Assembly: GCA_035295125.1 (NCBI GenBank)
Contig: DATGJP010000116.1
Coordinates: 62,001 to 126,000 of the forward strand
Length of the DNA stretch: 64,000 nucleotides
Direction: 5' to 3'
Source of the DNA: JAICMB01 sp035295125
GTDB lineage: Bacteria; Acidobacteriota; Terriglobia; Bryobacterales; Bryobacteraceae
Position numbers and translations under genes: made by a program. The notes beneath the pieces are model-generated. The model worked only from the letters and a program-made list of their open reading frames with translations. It had not been told where the DNA came from and searched no databases. Shown here one piece after another: positions 24,515 to 33,820 of this stretch. Each line of letters starts with the position of its first letter. The first letter of the stretch is position 1.

Positions 24515-26389
24515 CTATAGAACCAGGCGAGAATCTCCCTCTCTGCGCGTGATTCGCTCGCGATCCAGGAATTCCAGAAGAGGGATGGCATACTTGCGTG
24601 AAATCCCGGTCCATTCCTTGAACTCGGGAACTGCGAAGCGCTGACCTTTGTGTCTGGACAGCAGTTCGCGTAATTGCTGCAGGGCGGACGAATGAAAAAC
24701 CAGCTCTTCGGAGACCTTCACCAATTTCTTTTCGCGAATCAGGATCTGCAGCAAGGAGCGCGCTCGTGCTCCTTCAACGCCCGATTTGGTGAGAACTTCA
24801 TTCACAGGCGGCACGGCGAGCCCGGCGGAGGCGAAGGCCTGCTCGATTTTCGCCGTGGCCTGCTGTTCATCCTCCTTCAGCGACACGCGGTGCGAGGCGA
24901 GCCGCACGTTCTCACCTTGCAGCGCAATAGTTTTCGAACGGGCGAGAAGCGCGTCGAAGACGAAAGGTTGCGCATTGGGCAACTGCAGGCTGCGAAGCTG
25001 CTCCTTCGACATGCCGGGAATGAGAGGCTTCTCACGGTGGAACTTTGCCAGCGTTTGCTCGATGGCTTTGAGGGTCGCCGTCACCCAGCGGCTGTCCATG
25101 ATCCAATGCTGCGGCTCGGTGATGGTGGTGAAGGCTGCGTCCTTGACTGCTTGGGCGATCTCGGATTCGAGCAGGCCAGTGCGGGAGATGATGTCGGGGA
25201 TCGACATCCCGGATGCCGATTCCGCCACGAGGAGGGCAATGCGGTCACGAATCGAGCCCTGCTCCAGCGTCTTCAGCCGATCAACGCCGCCGCGTTTCGG
25301 CGGAGCAATATCGAGCACGACACCGCCGCCGATCGTGATAACCGGCGAGAACATCCGCACGATGAAGCGATCGCCGGGCAGCAGGAGCGACGGCTCCCGA
25401 AGCAGCAGGCGAACATAGCGCCGCGTTCCGGGGCGAAGCACTTCGGTTGTGCCAATGCCCCGGATTTCGGCTTCGATCTCGGCAGTGTGCGCGTGAAAGT
25501 GGACCGGGGCGCGATGCTTCAGGGACTTTGCGCCCGGCAGCAGATCGAATGTACAGTCAATGACCCTGGTTGGCATGAAGCGGCCGGCTTCAGAGAGCAT
25601 CATGCCGCGTTGCAACTCCGACGCCTCGGCACCCGCGAGGTTCAGAGCGGTGCGCTGGCCGGCCACGGCGCGCGGAACCGTTTCACCATGAACCTGAATG
25701 CCGCGAACGCGCACTCGCCTGGGGCCGGGGTGAACCTCGATCTCCTCTTCCGCACGAACGCCTCCGGAAATCAAAGTGCCGGTGACGACAGTTCCGAAGC
25801 CGCGCATCGAAAACGCGCGGTCGACGGGAAGACGGAAGTATCGCGAGGCGTCCTTCTCGGCTGCCGATACGGCGATGCGCTGAAGTTCGGCGCGCAGTTC
25901 GGGCAAGCCCTGCCCCGTCGTAGAACTGACCGGAACCATCGGCGCGCCTTCCAGAAACGAACCACGCACGAATTCTTCCACTTCCAACCGTACGAGATCG
26001 AGGATCTCAGGATCGACCAGATCGGACTTGGTGAGGACCACTATGCCTTTTGGAATGTTCAGCAGGCGGCAGATATCGAAGTGCTCGCGGGATTGCGGTT
26101 TGATCGACTCGTCGGCAGCGATCACAAACAAAACGAGATCGATGCCGCCCGCTCCAGCTAGCATATTTTTAATGAACCTTTCGTGGCCGGGTACGTCTAC
26201 AAAACCGAGGCGCACGTTGTCCGGCAAATCGAGGTGCGCGAAGCCCAGGTCGATCGAAATGCCCCTTTCCTTTTCCTCTTTGAGGCGGTCGGTGTCGGTA
26301 CCCGTGAGAGCGCGGACGAGCGCGGTTTTGCCGTGGTCGATGTGGCCGGCGGTTCCCGCGATAACGTTCTTCATGGCGTTGCTTTTCAT
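24515..26389 (-). CDS. selB: Selenocysteine-specific elongation factor SelB
   Basis: A 624-residue GTPase that delivers Sec-tRNA to UGA codons next to a SECIS hairpin. The G domain has AGTAGHIDHGKT (residues 11-22), the switch region RGISIDLGFAHL, DVPGHERFIKNML and the guanine-specificity motif TKSD. EF-Tu-like domains II and III follow, then four winged-helix modules ending HKGQRFAVPEFKEWTGISRK. ATG 26389 has AGGGG seven bases upstream; ATG 26374 is an alternative. No selA, selC or selenoprotein gene was recognised nearby. Its 5' end overlaps the divergent VWA gene. Confidence 0.95.
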   Translation of the reverse strand: MKSNAMKNVIAGTAGHIDHGKTALVRALTGTDTDRLKEEKERGISIDLGFAHLDLPDNVRLGFVDVPGHERFIKNMLAGAGGIDLVLFVIAADESIKPQSREHFDICRLLNIPKGIVVLTKSDLVDPEILDLVRLEVEEFVRGSFLEGAPMVPVSSTTGQGLPELRAELQRIAVSAAEKDASRYFRLPVDRAFSMRGFGTVVTGTLISGGVRAEEEIEVHPGPRRVRVRGIQVHGETVPRAVAGQRTALNLAGAEASELQRGMMLSEAGRFMPTRVIDCTFDLLPGAKSLKHRAPVHFHAHTAEIEAEIRGIGTTEVLRPGTRRYVRLLLREPSLLLPGDRFIVRMFSPVITIGGGVVLDIAPPKRGGVDRLKTLEQGSIRDRIALLVAESASGMSIPDIISRTGLLESEIAQAVKDAAFTTITEPQHWIMDSRWVTATLKAIEQTLAKFHREKPLIPGMSKEQLRSLQLPNAQPFVFDALLARSKTIALQGENVRLASHRVSLKEDEQQATAKIEQAFASAGLAVPPVNEVLTKSGVEGARARSLLQILIREKKLVKVSEELVFHSSALQQLRELLSRHKGQRFAVPEFKEWTGISRKYAIPLLEFLDRERITRREGDSRLVL

Positions 26390-27311
26390 CGTAGCGCCCC
26401 TGCATTCGCAACCTCCTCCGAGCACGGCGCCGCCGGCGGAAGATATTACGCCAACCTTCAAGACCGGCGTAGCGGACGTGCGCGTGGATGTGCAGGTCAC
26501 TCAGGGCAACAAGATTGTCCGGAATCTCAAGAAGGAAGATTTCGCGGTCTCGGACAATGGGCAGTCGAAAGACGTGGTGTACTTCGCTCATGGCGACGAA
26601 CCGTTATCGATCGTGTTGTTGTTGGACGTCAGCGGCAGTATGCAGCGTTGGCTGAATCAGATTGCCGCCACGGCGCGGGAGGCGCTGAATCAACTGCGGC
26701 CGGGCGACAAGGTTGCGGTGATGGTGTTCGGCAAGACCAGCGACGTGCACCAGGACTTCAGCGACAATCTCGCCGAATCGGCACGGCAGATCGGAAAGGC
26801 CATTCACGATCACGATGTGGGAGCGGGTACGGCGATCAACCAGTCCATCATCGATGCGGCCAAATTCATGGACGCGCACGCGGATCCTCTGGGCCGTCGT
26901 GCGATTCTCATCCTTACGGATAATCTCAGCATCAGCGTGAAGGTACCGGATGAGAAGGTTATTCGTGCATTGGATGATGCGAATACTGTGCTGAATGCGA
27001 TCGTCGTGGGCAGGGGAATCCGGCCCGATCCCACGAAGGACCCCGGGCGTTCCAACCCGGAACTCACGCCCGCCGATGTGTTCAAGCTGGCCGAGCAGAC
27101 GGGTGGTCTTGCGGTGAAAGCCGAGCGCGCGGACAGTTCCTTCCGCGATATGATCGATCGCATACGTTCGCGCTATACGCTTGCCTATCATCTGCCTGAG
27201 GATGCTCAGCCCGGGAGCTTCCGGCAAATCCAAGCGGCGCTAACCACGGATGCCAGGCGATTCTATCCGGCGGCCGAATTACACGCGCGCACCGGATATT
27301 TCGTCAAGTGA
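26373..27311 (+). CDS. Secreted VWA-domain protein (acidobacterial VWFA-related type)
   Basis: A 312-residue protein with a short signal (MALLFIVAPLHSQ). A leader domain (VADVRVDVQVTQGNKIVRNL, KKEDFAVSDNGQ) precedes the von Willebrand A domain, whose MIDAS site is DVSGSM, with a matching threonine in GAGTAIN and aspartate in LILTDN. This arrangement is typical of the VWFA-related family expanded in Acidobacteria. It likely mediates metal-dependent protein contacts outside the cytoplasm. The start lies inside the divergent selB gene. The stop overlaps the next gene as GTGA. Confidence 0.88.
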   Translation: MALLFIVAPLHSQPPPSTAPPAEDITPTFKTGVADVRVDVQVTQGNKIVRNLKKEDFAVSDNGQSKDVVYFAHGDEPLSIVLLLDVSGSMQRWLNQIAATAREALNQLRPGDKVAVMVFGKTSDVHQDFSDNLAESARQIGKAIHDHDVGAGTAINQSIIDAAKFMDAHADPLGRRAILILTDNLSISVKVPDEKVIRALDDANTVLNAIVVGRGIRPDPTKDPGRSNPELTPADVFKLAEQTGGLAVKAERADSSFRDMIDRIRSRYTLAYHLPEDAQPGSFRQIQAALTTDARRFYPAAELHARTGYFVK

Positions 27312-27817
27312 TTGAGCTCATTCGCGCTACCCCAGCCCAGGAACCCATCCTGGCGAATCTGATCGAGTTGTATGCGCACGACTTCAGCGAGTTCCACGCG
27401 ATCGATTTGGGCGAAGACGGCCGCTACGGGTACAAGCAGCTTCCGCTTTACTGGATCGAGGCGGATCGACATCCGTTCCTGATTCGCGTGGATGGCAAGT
27501 TGGCGGGCTTCGTGCTCGTGAAGCGGGAATCGGATTCCGCCGCTTGGGATATGGCGGAGTTCTTCGTGGCGCGCGCGTACCGGCGGCGCGGGATCGGAAT
27601 CGAGGCCGCTCATGAAGTGTGGCGCCGGTTTCCCGGGCCATGGCAGGTGCGCGTGATGGAGGCGAACCGGTCGGGGTATCCGTTTTGGGAGCGCGCCATT
27701 GCGGCGTTTACGGGTCAGGCGATTCAGGCGAGCCGGTTGCAACGCGACGGGCGATGGTGGCGGGTGTTTTCGTTCGAATCGTCCCTGGGAAAATCGCATG
27801 CTAACCTGCGGGCATGA
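27308..27817 (+). CDS. GNAT-family N-acetyltransferase
   Basis: A 169-residue cytoplasmic protein. The acetyl-CoA-binding region is seen in AEFFVARAYRRRGIGIEAAH (R/Q-x-x-G-x-G/A type), after a core strand LIRVDGKLAGFVLVKR. Acceptor unknown. The GTG start at 27308 shares bases with the VWA stop and its own stop shares bases with the DinB start (ATGA), so the three genes form one coupled operon. Confidence 0.85.
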   Translation: MIELIRATPAQEPILANLIELYAHDFSEFHAIDLGEDGRYGYKQLPLYWIEADRHPFLIRVDGKLAGFVLVKRESDSAAWDMAEFFVARAYRRRGIGIEAAHEVWRRFPGPWQVRVMEANRSGYPFWERAIAAFTGQAIQASRLQRDGRWWRVFSFESSLGKSHANLRA

Positions 27818-28335
27818 TTCGCACGGTCTTGGTTCTCGCCATTGGAATCTCCCTGCCTCTTTTTGCTCAGAACGTTCCGCCTGGGCTTGGGCAGGGATGG
27901 ATGCCGGAGTTCGACGATGCTGCCCAACAACTGGTTTCTCTGGCGGAAGCGACGCCCGCTGAGCAGTTTGGCTGGCGGCCGCGCGCGGGGGTCCGTTCGG
28001 TCAGCGAAGTCTACATGCACCTGGCGATTGCCAATTACTACCTGATGGGCCAAGCGGGCGCGAAGATTCCGGCTGATATTGCCGCGAAGTTGAAGCCGGA
28101 CACGGAGAAGGGCGTTACTGCGAAGGCTGACGTGATCCAGTGGCTGAAGGATTCGCAGGAGTTCGTGCGGAGTAATTATGCGAATCTCGACAAGCAGAAG
28201 AAGGTGAAGTTCTTCGGGAAAGACACGACGGCGGATGGGATTCTGCTGCGGATACTGGTTCACGAGAATGAGCACATGGGGCAGTCCGTGGCATATGCGC
28301 GGATGATTGGTGTAGTCCCTCCGTGGTCGAAGTAA
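27814..28335 (+). CDS. Exported DinB-family protein
   Basis: A 173-residue protein with a signal peptide (MIRTVLVLAIGISLPLFAQ) and a DinB four-helix fold. The metal-ligand histidines appear to be those in SEVYMHLAIANYY and LLRILVHENEHMGQ. DinB-like proteins include thiol-dependent transferases, but an exported form has no known reaction. It is the last gene of the VWA-GNAT-DinB operon. Confidence 0.82.
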   Translation: MIRTVLVLAIGISLPLFAQNVPPGLGQGWMPEFDDAAQQLVSLAEATPAEQFGWRPRAGVRSVSEVYMHLAIANYYLMGQAGAKIPADIAAKLKPDTEKGVTAKADVIQWLKDSQEFVRSNYANLDKQKKVKFFGKDTTADGILLRILVHENEHMGQSVAYARMIGVVPPWSK

Positions 28336-28370
28336 CCCTGCGGCAGATTTGTAATCCGCCACACAGCGCC

Positions 28371-28393
28371 GCAGGTTTCAAACCTGCCCTACA
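28371..28393. repeat. Dispersed intergenic hairpin (GCAGGTTT-C-AAACCTGC-CCTACA)
   Basis: A perfect palindrome with 8-base arms followed by CCTACA, between two convergent genes. The same AACCTGCCCTACA end occurs at 34326-34346 and nearly so at 20118-20139. A second imperfect repeat (GGCAGATT...AATCCGCC) lies just before it. It could also serve as a bidirectional hairpin, but there is no T-tract. Confidence 0.6.
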
Positions 28394-28397
28394 TCGC

Positions 28398-29138
28398 TTA
28401 GTTGCCGAAATCGAGCCGTCGCGCCAGGATTTCCGGTAAGCCGGCATCGCGGATCTTCTTTTGCGCGCCTTCGATGTCATACGGCACGCGCGCATAGACG
28501 ACGATCTTGGCAGCATCATCGTAAACCGCATAGGCGGCGCGCGGATCGTTATCCCTCGGCTGGCCCACAGAGCCGGGATTCAGCAGGTAGAAGATATCAG
28601 GTTGCAGTTCGAGGAAAGCTTCGCCGACATCCTGATCCACCTGGCCGAGCCGCCGCACGCTCCCCCGCGTACAAAGAAACCCGCCTTGAAGATGCGTGTG
28701 GCCAAAGAAAGTGATTGGCGACTCGAGGTAGGGCGCCGTTTGACGCGCGTCCTGATCGGTGATGACGTATTCGTCCTCGTCAAGCGGCGAGCCGTGGACC
28801 ATCTGGAAACCATCACACTGCGCCGGCCCACCGGGCAATTTAGCGAGCCACGAAATGTTTTCCGCTTTGGTAGTCTGCTGGGTCCATACCGCCGATATCC
28901 GCGCAATCGGATTGAACCACTCCAGGTCTTCCAAGCCGGCGCAGGCCTTGTCGTGATTACCGCGAATGGTGTTCGCCGCGTTCTCGCGCACCCACTCCGT
29001 GACGACGTCGGGATCGGCGCCGTAGCCCACCACATCACCGAGGCAAACGATCTGGTCGTACTTCCCTTGCACGTGCGCCATGACGGCCTGCAATGCTTCC
29101 CAGTTGGCGTGAATATCGCTGAGGATCAGGAAGCGCAC
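28398..29138 (-). CDS. Metallophosphoesterase (YfcE / diadenosine-tetraphosphatase-like)
   Basis: A 246-residue cytoplasmic protein with the calcineurin-type metal motifs in order: LILSDIHANWEAL (D-x-H), VCLGDVVGYG (G-D), TIRGNHDKA (G-N-H-D), VHGSPLDE, and ITFFGHTHLQGGF (G-H-T-H). It should hydrolyse phosphodi- or monoesters with a di-metal centre; the substrate is unknown. It starts within the end of the upstream metallophosphoesterase gene (13-base overlap), so both are in one operon. Confidence 0.9.
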   Translation of the reverse strand: MRFLILSDIHANWEALQAVMAHVQGKYDQIVCLGDVVGYGADPDVVTEWVRENAANTIRGNHDKACAGLEDLEWFNPIARISAVWTQQTTKAENISWLAKLPGGPAQCDGFQMVHGSPLDEDEYVITDQDARQTAPYLESPITFFGHTHLQGGFLCTRGSVRRLGQVDQDVGEAFLELQPDIFYLLNPGSVGQPRDNDPRAAYAVYDDAAKIVVYARVPYDIEGAQKKIRDAGLPEILARRLDFGN

Positions 29139-30268
29139 AGGCGTATGAGGGCGACTTCAGCGGGCGCACCGGCCCGGATGGGGAGACCGATTGTACCAAG
29201 CCCGGTCGAAACGTAGATGGCGGAGTTACCCCGGCGGTACTCGCCTTTCACGTAGGGCGTGTAGTAACGAGCAATGTTCACGTTCTGATGCAGTATTTCG
29301 AAATTCACCTGACCGCCATGAGTGTGGCCCGAAATGGTCAGATCGAATCCCATGGCGGCGGCCTTGGGAAAGACGTCCGGGTTATGGGAAAGCAGTATGT
29401 TCAGCATGCCTGGCCGAACGTGGCGTTCGGTTCCCACCAGGTAAGGCTCGTTGAACTTCTGGTAATCGACGCCGGCAAAGTTGATAGTACTATTCCCGAA
29501 GCGAAGCTGGCGGGACGCGTCGCGCAGGAAGTCGATCCCAATGCGCCGTCCCATGATGGTGACGTAATCCTCGATATGAGCGTACACTTCGTGGTTACCC
29601 AGACAACCCAGGATCGCAGAATCGGCACGCAGGCGGCTAAGCTGCCTGAGGCAAGCGTCCACCGGATCGCCGGTGCGGCTGATCAGGTCGCCGGTAACGA
29701 GACCGATGTGTGCCCGCGTCTCATTCGCCATGTCGACGGCGCGCGCAAACTCCTGTTCGCTGAGAAACGGGCTCATGTGGATGTCGGTGATCTGCACGAT
29801 TCGAAGACCGTCGAGATCGCGGGGCAGGTTGGGAATGCGCAGATTGATCTCGTTCAGTTGAAACCGGTTTCGATCGACGATTCCAAATGCGGCCGCGGCA
29901 TACGGCGCCGACACCAAGGCCGCAATACCCGCCCGCAGGAATGCGCGGCGGTGCGATTGCATGGGTGGAACTTTGCGCCACAGGAATACTGCAACGAACA
30001 GTCCCACCAGCCCGACACAATTTGCCAGAGCGGCTGCCTCCATCCAGGTGATAAAAAGCACTGGCAAATGGCGCAGAATGCGATGAAATCCGAGCAGATA
30101 ACCGATTGACGACAACCCGGCCACCGCGGCGTTGATGGCCAACACGAAGGCCTGGAAAGCCCGCGGCCAAGGCCTGGATTGAAAGAGCCAGCGGGTTAGC
30201 TGGTATTGAATCGCGAAGGAAATCAGCAGGAGCGTCAGACCAGGAAAAAGGTGCAGTCGATACGCCAT
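29126..30268 (-). CDS. Membrane-anchored metallophosphoesterase (YaeI-like)
   Basis: A 380-residue protein. Three or four hydrophobic segments fill residues 8-100 (for example LFPGLTLLLISFAIQYQL and NCVGLVGLFVAVFLW), then a twin-arginine-like SHRRAFLRAG precedes the phosphatase domain. That domain has VQITDIHMSP, LVTGDLIS, CLGNHEVY, LLSHNPDVF and LTISGHTHGGQVNF, all metal-site motifs. YaeI-type enzymes act on membrane lipids such as lipid-linked phosphates. It overlaps and precedes the second phosphoesterase. Confidence 0.88.
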   Translation of the reverse strand: MAYRLHLFPGLTLLLISFAIQYQLTRWLFQSRPWPRAFQAFVLAINAAVAGLSSIGYLLGFHRILRHLPVLFITWMEAAALANCVGLVGLFVAVFLWRKVPPMQSHRRAFLRAGIAALVSAPYAAAAFGIVDRNRFQLNEINLRIPNLPRDLDGLRIVQITDIHMSPFLSEQEFARAVDMANETRAHIGLVTGDLISRTGDPVDACLRQLSRLRADSAILGCLGNHEVYAHIEDYVTIMGRRIGIDFLRDASRQLRFGNSTINFAGVDYQKFNEPYLVGTERHVRPGMLNILLSHNPDVFPKAAAMGFDLTISGHTHGGQVNFEILHQNVNIARYYTPYVKGEYRRGNSAIYVSTGLGTIGLPIRAGAPAEVALIRLCAS

Positions 30269-30342
30269 CTACAGGCTACTCATATTCTATCGTCCGGGTC
30301 GCGGTGACCCCTTTAGTGCTGACGCAACTGAGCCGGGCTTGG

Positions 30343-31590
30343 CTACTGCTGTTTTGGCTGTGCCGTACTGGCCTGGGACTGCTGTTCCATGGAAGCCAGT
30401 TGTTTCCGGACCGTCTCGGCGTCCGGAGAGTTGGGGGCCAGGCGCAGGTAGTCCTTGAAATTCTGAGCGGCTCCCGCATAATCCTGTTTCTTTGCCAACA
30501 GCACTCCCATGAGTTGACTCAGCTTGGCGTTGCGATGCTCGCGGTCAGTCTTGATTCCTTCGCGAGCGCTTTTCTCGGCAGCCTCCATATCGTGAAGCTC
30601 GTAGTTGGCGACGGCATTGTAGTACCAGGCGTCGGGATAATCGAGCGGATTCATGCTCAAGAGGCGATCCGTGTCGTCCTTGACCTCGCGCCAGTTGCTT
30701 TCGCGCATCGCCAGCGAGGCCATGCCCTCGTATGGTTTGACATACTTCGGATCCGCGGCCAGCGCTTGGGTGTAGGATTTGCGAGCTGCTTCGACATCGC
30801 CGTGTTGCTGCTGCAAGGCGCCCAACTGCGACCAGGCTGCTGCGAACTTGGGATAGATGTCGACCGCCTTTTGAAATTCGTGCTCCGCCTCGTCCATCTT
30901 CTTCTTGTTCAGAGCTGCGAATGCTTTCTCGTATGCTTTCTTGGCGTCTTTCGGAGCCATGGCGGTGGTCGCGCTGATGGTTGAGCCGTCCACGTTACCA
31001 ATGCGATGCATAATGATGGTGCCGATGTCGGGGTTATCCATGTAACGGTGCATCGCGAGGTTCACGGAGTCGGAGCGAAAACCCGCGAGCGTGGCAGTGA
31101 GGTCGCAACCGGATAGGAATTGTGACGAATCGCGTCCGGCACCCACCGCTCCCATGGAACGCTGACTGGCGCCAGGCATGTTCGTGCCGCGTCCAAATGA
31201 ATCGTCACTGGCGTCCTGCATGACGTCCATTTCTTTTCCGAGCTCGAATGAAAAGCGGCCTTTCGAATCGGTATAAGCTTCTGTTCGCCGCATTCCGCCG
31301 CAAACGCGAACGATGGTGACGGGCTCCCCGGGAGGTGTTCCGTCATCCAGCGTCACTTTGCCCGAAAGAAATATCGGCCGGTTCATGCCGGGTGTCGTGC
31401 CCTGGTCCGGAAATGGCGATGTCGGCCGCGTAGTTCCCGGTGAAGTGGGAACGTTCCCTATCCCGCCGGGCGCACCCCCGCCTGTTGAACCCGGACCCGG
31501 AGCTGTGGGCGTGCCGGGCCTTTGCTGCGCGAAGACCGTAAATGACAACACTACGGCGGCGCTCGCGATCCACAGAATTCGTCTGATCAT
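30343..31590 (-). CDS. Secreted TPR protein with an N-terminal beta-sandwich-like domain
   Basis: A 415-residue protein with a signal peptide (MIRRILWIASAAVVLSFTVF) and a Gly/Pro/Thr-rich linker. Residues 70-190 look like a carboxypeptidase-regulatory beta-sandwich (FLSGKVTLDDGTPPGEPVTI to LTATLAGFRSDSVNL). From about residue 220 at least four TPR units follow, such as FAAAWSQLGALQQQHGDVEA. ATG 31590 follows AGGGG at eight bases. It probably acts as an extracytoplasmic scaffold. The glutamine-rich tail is low complexity. Confidence 0.82.
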   Translation of the reverse strand: MIRRILWIASAAVVLSFTVFAQQRPGTPTAPGPGSTGGGAPGGIGNVPTSPGTTRPTSPFPDQGTTPGMNRPIFLSGKVTLDDGTPPGEPVTIVRVCGGMRRTEAYTDSKGRFSFELGKEMDVMQDASDDSFGRGTNMPGASQRSMGAVGAGRDSSQFLSGCDLTATLAGFRSDSVNLAMHRYMDNPDIGTIIMHRIGNVDGSTISATTAMAPKDAKKAYEKAFAALNKKKMDEAEHEFQKAVDIYPKFAAAWSQLGALQQQHGDVEAARKSYTQALAADPKYVKPYEGMASLAMRESNWREVKDDTDRLLSMNPLDYPDAWYYNAVANYELHDMEAAEKSAREGIKTDREHRNAKLSQLMGVLLAKKQDYAGAAQNFKDYLRLAPNSPDAETVRKQLASMEQQSQASTAQPKQQ

Positions 31591-31611
31591 GGCGGTACCC
31601 CTGTTAGACAC

Positions 31612-31617
31612 ATTATA
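31612..31617 (-). promoter_or_regulatory. Consensus -10 element for the TPR gene
   Basis: A perfect TATAAT on the minus strand, 22 bases upstream of ATG 31590. No good -35 hexamer is visible at 16-18 bases. Confidence 0.45.
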
Positions 31618-31677
31618 GGACCGTTTTTATAACAGCCCCGGAACAATCCGCATAGGGTATTATCTCGTATTACAATT

Positions 31678-33816
31678 GTGAAACTCGTGCTACGCCCCGC
31701 ACTGCTGATTTTGCTCTGCCCGTTGCAGATTGCGGCCGCCCTCGTGGTTTCGGGACGCCTGCTTGACACCGATGATCAGCCGGTGGCGGGTGCGGAGATA
31801 AGTCTTGTGTCTGCAGCGAATTCCGTGGCCGCCATTGGCAGGACCGATGAGTCGGGGAACTTCGCGCTGGGGCCGGTGCCGGAGGCACGTTACACGATTG
31901 TCGCTACCAGGCAGGGGTTTTCCGATGTGCGCCGACAGCTTGAGGCCCGCCCCGGCGATCTGGCCCTGGAACTGAAATTCGCCAGGCTCGCCCGGCGAAT
32001 CGAAAGTATCAACGTAACGGCGAGCGAGGGTCATACCGGCATACTGTTTCCCGATCCGGCGGAACGGATTCTGGTACGTGAAGAACTCCTCGATGCGAAT
32101 CCGGGGCATCCCGGTGTCCCGATCTCGATTCCCGGGTTGCCGGCAGAAACGGCGTCGAGTGGCATCAAAGCTCCTCAGTATTTTGCTCCCGGCGTCGGGG
32201 GCGATCATGGTGAGCCGATCGCCCAGTATTTGCAGGTGGGCAGCTTCCTTTTTCCGAACAACCTCAGCGCGAATGCGCATGGAAACGGATATTCCGATCC
32301 GAACATCATGATCCCCGCGACTGTTGAGAGCGTACAGGTGGACGGAGGGGCATTCAATGTTCTGGAGGGGAATCACTCGGTCAATCTGGCGGCGATTTAT
32401 GGTTTGCGGCCTCGCCTGGATCCGTTCTTCACAATCGGCGGCGATCAGCGCGATGCCGATATCACGGCAGGCTTGTCGTCGTGGCTCGCAATTCAGACTT
32501 CGTTCGGGAATGGACTGCTCCACACTCCCGAACACCGGCAGCAGTACAAGGTGAATGCGATTCGCACACTGGATCTGCGTGCTCACCGGATCACGCTGGT
32601 TGGAATGGGCTACTACGGGGAGTCGAGGATTCCCGGGCTGGTCCCGCTTGGCGTACCGGATCTCGACGACACGATCGACCCGCGCCAGCACGATCAGACG
32701 CACAGCACGGCACTGGTAGCAAACGACACGTGGCAGCTCTCGGAAGCAGGCGAGGTTCAGCTATCGGGTTTCTTCCGCACCTACAACCTGGCGCTGTACT
32801 CGAACTTCGGCGATGGGTTAATCCGGCAGAGCGAGTTCCGGACGGTTGCGGGCAGCGAGGCGAGCTATGTGCGGCGGGTGAACAGGCGGCTCTCGATTCT
32901 GGCAGGCGTCAACTACTTGCGGGACGCTCCGTCGCGGCTCGATCTGGATCGTTACGACGGCTCAACGTTCCAGAAGGTCACAGCGAATAACGTCGTGCTG
33001 GGGTTCATTTCGCCGTACGTCGCCCTGGAGGGGGCCCTTCTGCCGTGGTTCCGTTTCTACCTCGGATGGAGGCGCGACCAGATCGCTTTCGACAATGTGG
33101 ATTTGCTGACGCCGGCGAATTCGTTGCATCGGTGGGTGGGAGTGGATTCGCCGAAGGCCACGGTAACTCTGGGTCCGCTCTCGTTCAGCTATGGCCAGTC
33201 GTTTTTCACGAACGATCCCCGGATCGGAAACGGCAGCGGTCCGGGAACGCCTGTGAGCCGAGCGCATTCTTACCAGGTGGCGGCCAGCAAGACGCTGCTG
33301 GGTACCGATTTTCGCGTGACACTCGGCCACATTACCCAGGAACAGTCGCTTGGGAAAATCGATCCCGATACCGGCTTGCAAGAGGACGTTGGTCCGAGCC
33401 GGAATCGGTATGTCAGTGCTGCCGCCCGCCGATATTTCCCAGGCGGGTTCTTCGAAGTGACGGCCTCGAAAGCGGACGCGCGCGATTTGACCGCCGGGGC
33501 TCCGATTCCCGAGGCGCCACGCTTCATTTTCGACGTCTCAGGCGCGTTCGATCGACTTCCGCGACATCTGCACGCCCGCGCCGAATATGAATTGGTCGGC
33601 CGCAAACCCCTGGGCGATGGTTTCGTCGGCGTGCCGGTGAAAGAGTTTCGAGGATCGGTCTCCCGCTCGTTACGAGGCGGCCGAATGGATGTCGGCCTTA
33701 ATTTCCTCGTTGCCCGAGGGTACACCGGCCAAACCGTTGAGTTGGACCAGGTAGCGGGCGTTCGGTTGCCGTCGTACGCATCGGTCTCGTATTCTTATCA
33801 TTTCTTGCGACGATAA
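31678..33816 (+). CDS. TonB-dependent-receptor-like outer-membrane protein with carboxypeptidase-regulatory domain
   Basis: A 712-residue protein. It has a signal peptide (VKLVLRPALLILLCPLQIAA) and a regulatory-like beta-sandwich at residues 23-105 (VVSGRLLDTDDQPVAGAEIS to YTIVATRQGFSDVRRQL). A plug-like region follows around VESVQVDGGAFNVLEGNHSV, and then a long beta-barrel ends SYASVSYSYHFLRR. The C-terminal alternation of aromatic residues suits outer-membrane insertion. No clear TonB box was found. The start is GTG at 31678. It ends four bases before the YdeI/OmdA-like gene. Confidence 0.78.
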   Translation: MKLVLRPALLILLCPLQIAAALVVSGRLLDTDDQPVAGAEISLVSAANSVAAIGRTDESGNFALGPVPEARYTIVATRQGFSDVRRQLEARPGDLALELKFARLARRIESINVTASEGHTGILFPDPAERILVREELLDANPGHPGVPISIPGLPAETASSGIKAPQYFAPGVGGDHGEPIAQYLQVGSFLFPNNLSANAHGNGYSDPNIMIPATVESVQVDGGAFNVLEGNHSVNLAAIYGLRPRLDPFFTIGGDQRDADITAGLSSWLAIQTSFGNGLLHTPEHRQQYKVNAIRTLDLRAHRITLVGMGYYGESRIPGLVPLGVPDLDDTIDPRQHDQTHSTALVANDTWQLSEAGEVQLSGFFRTYNLALYSNFGDGLIRQSEFRTVAGSEASYVRRVNRRLSILAGVNYLRDAPSRLDLDRYDGSTFQKVTANNVVLGFISPYVALEGALLPWFRFYLGWRRDQIAFDNVDLLTPANSLHRWVGVDSPKATVTLGPLSFSYGQSFFTNDPRIGNGSGPGTPVSRAHSYQVAASKTLLGTDFRVTLGHITQEQSLGKIDPDTGLQEDVGPSRNRYVSAAARRYFPGGFFEVTASKADARDLTAGAPIPEAPRFIFDVSGAFDRLPRHLHARAEYELVGRKPLGDGFVGVPVKEFRGSVSRSLRGGRMDVGLNFLVARGYTGQTVELDQVAGVRLPSYASVSYSYHFLRR

Positions 33817-33820
33817 GGCG

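Noticed and set aside
24674..26161. Long open frame (495 codons) on the plus strand opposite selB
   Set aside because: It is fully antisense to a conserved GTPase, its translation is Arg/His/Gly-rich with no domain, and it reflects high GC at third positions of selB.
26028..26372. Longer N-terminus for the VWA protein
   Set aside because: The upstream codons are antisense to the selB G domain; the signal peptide begins at 26373.
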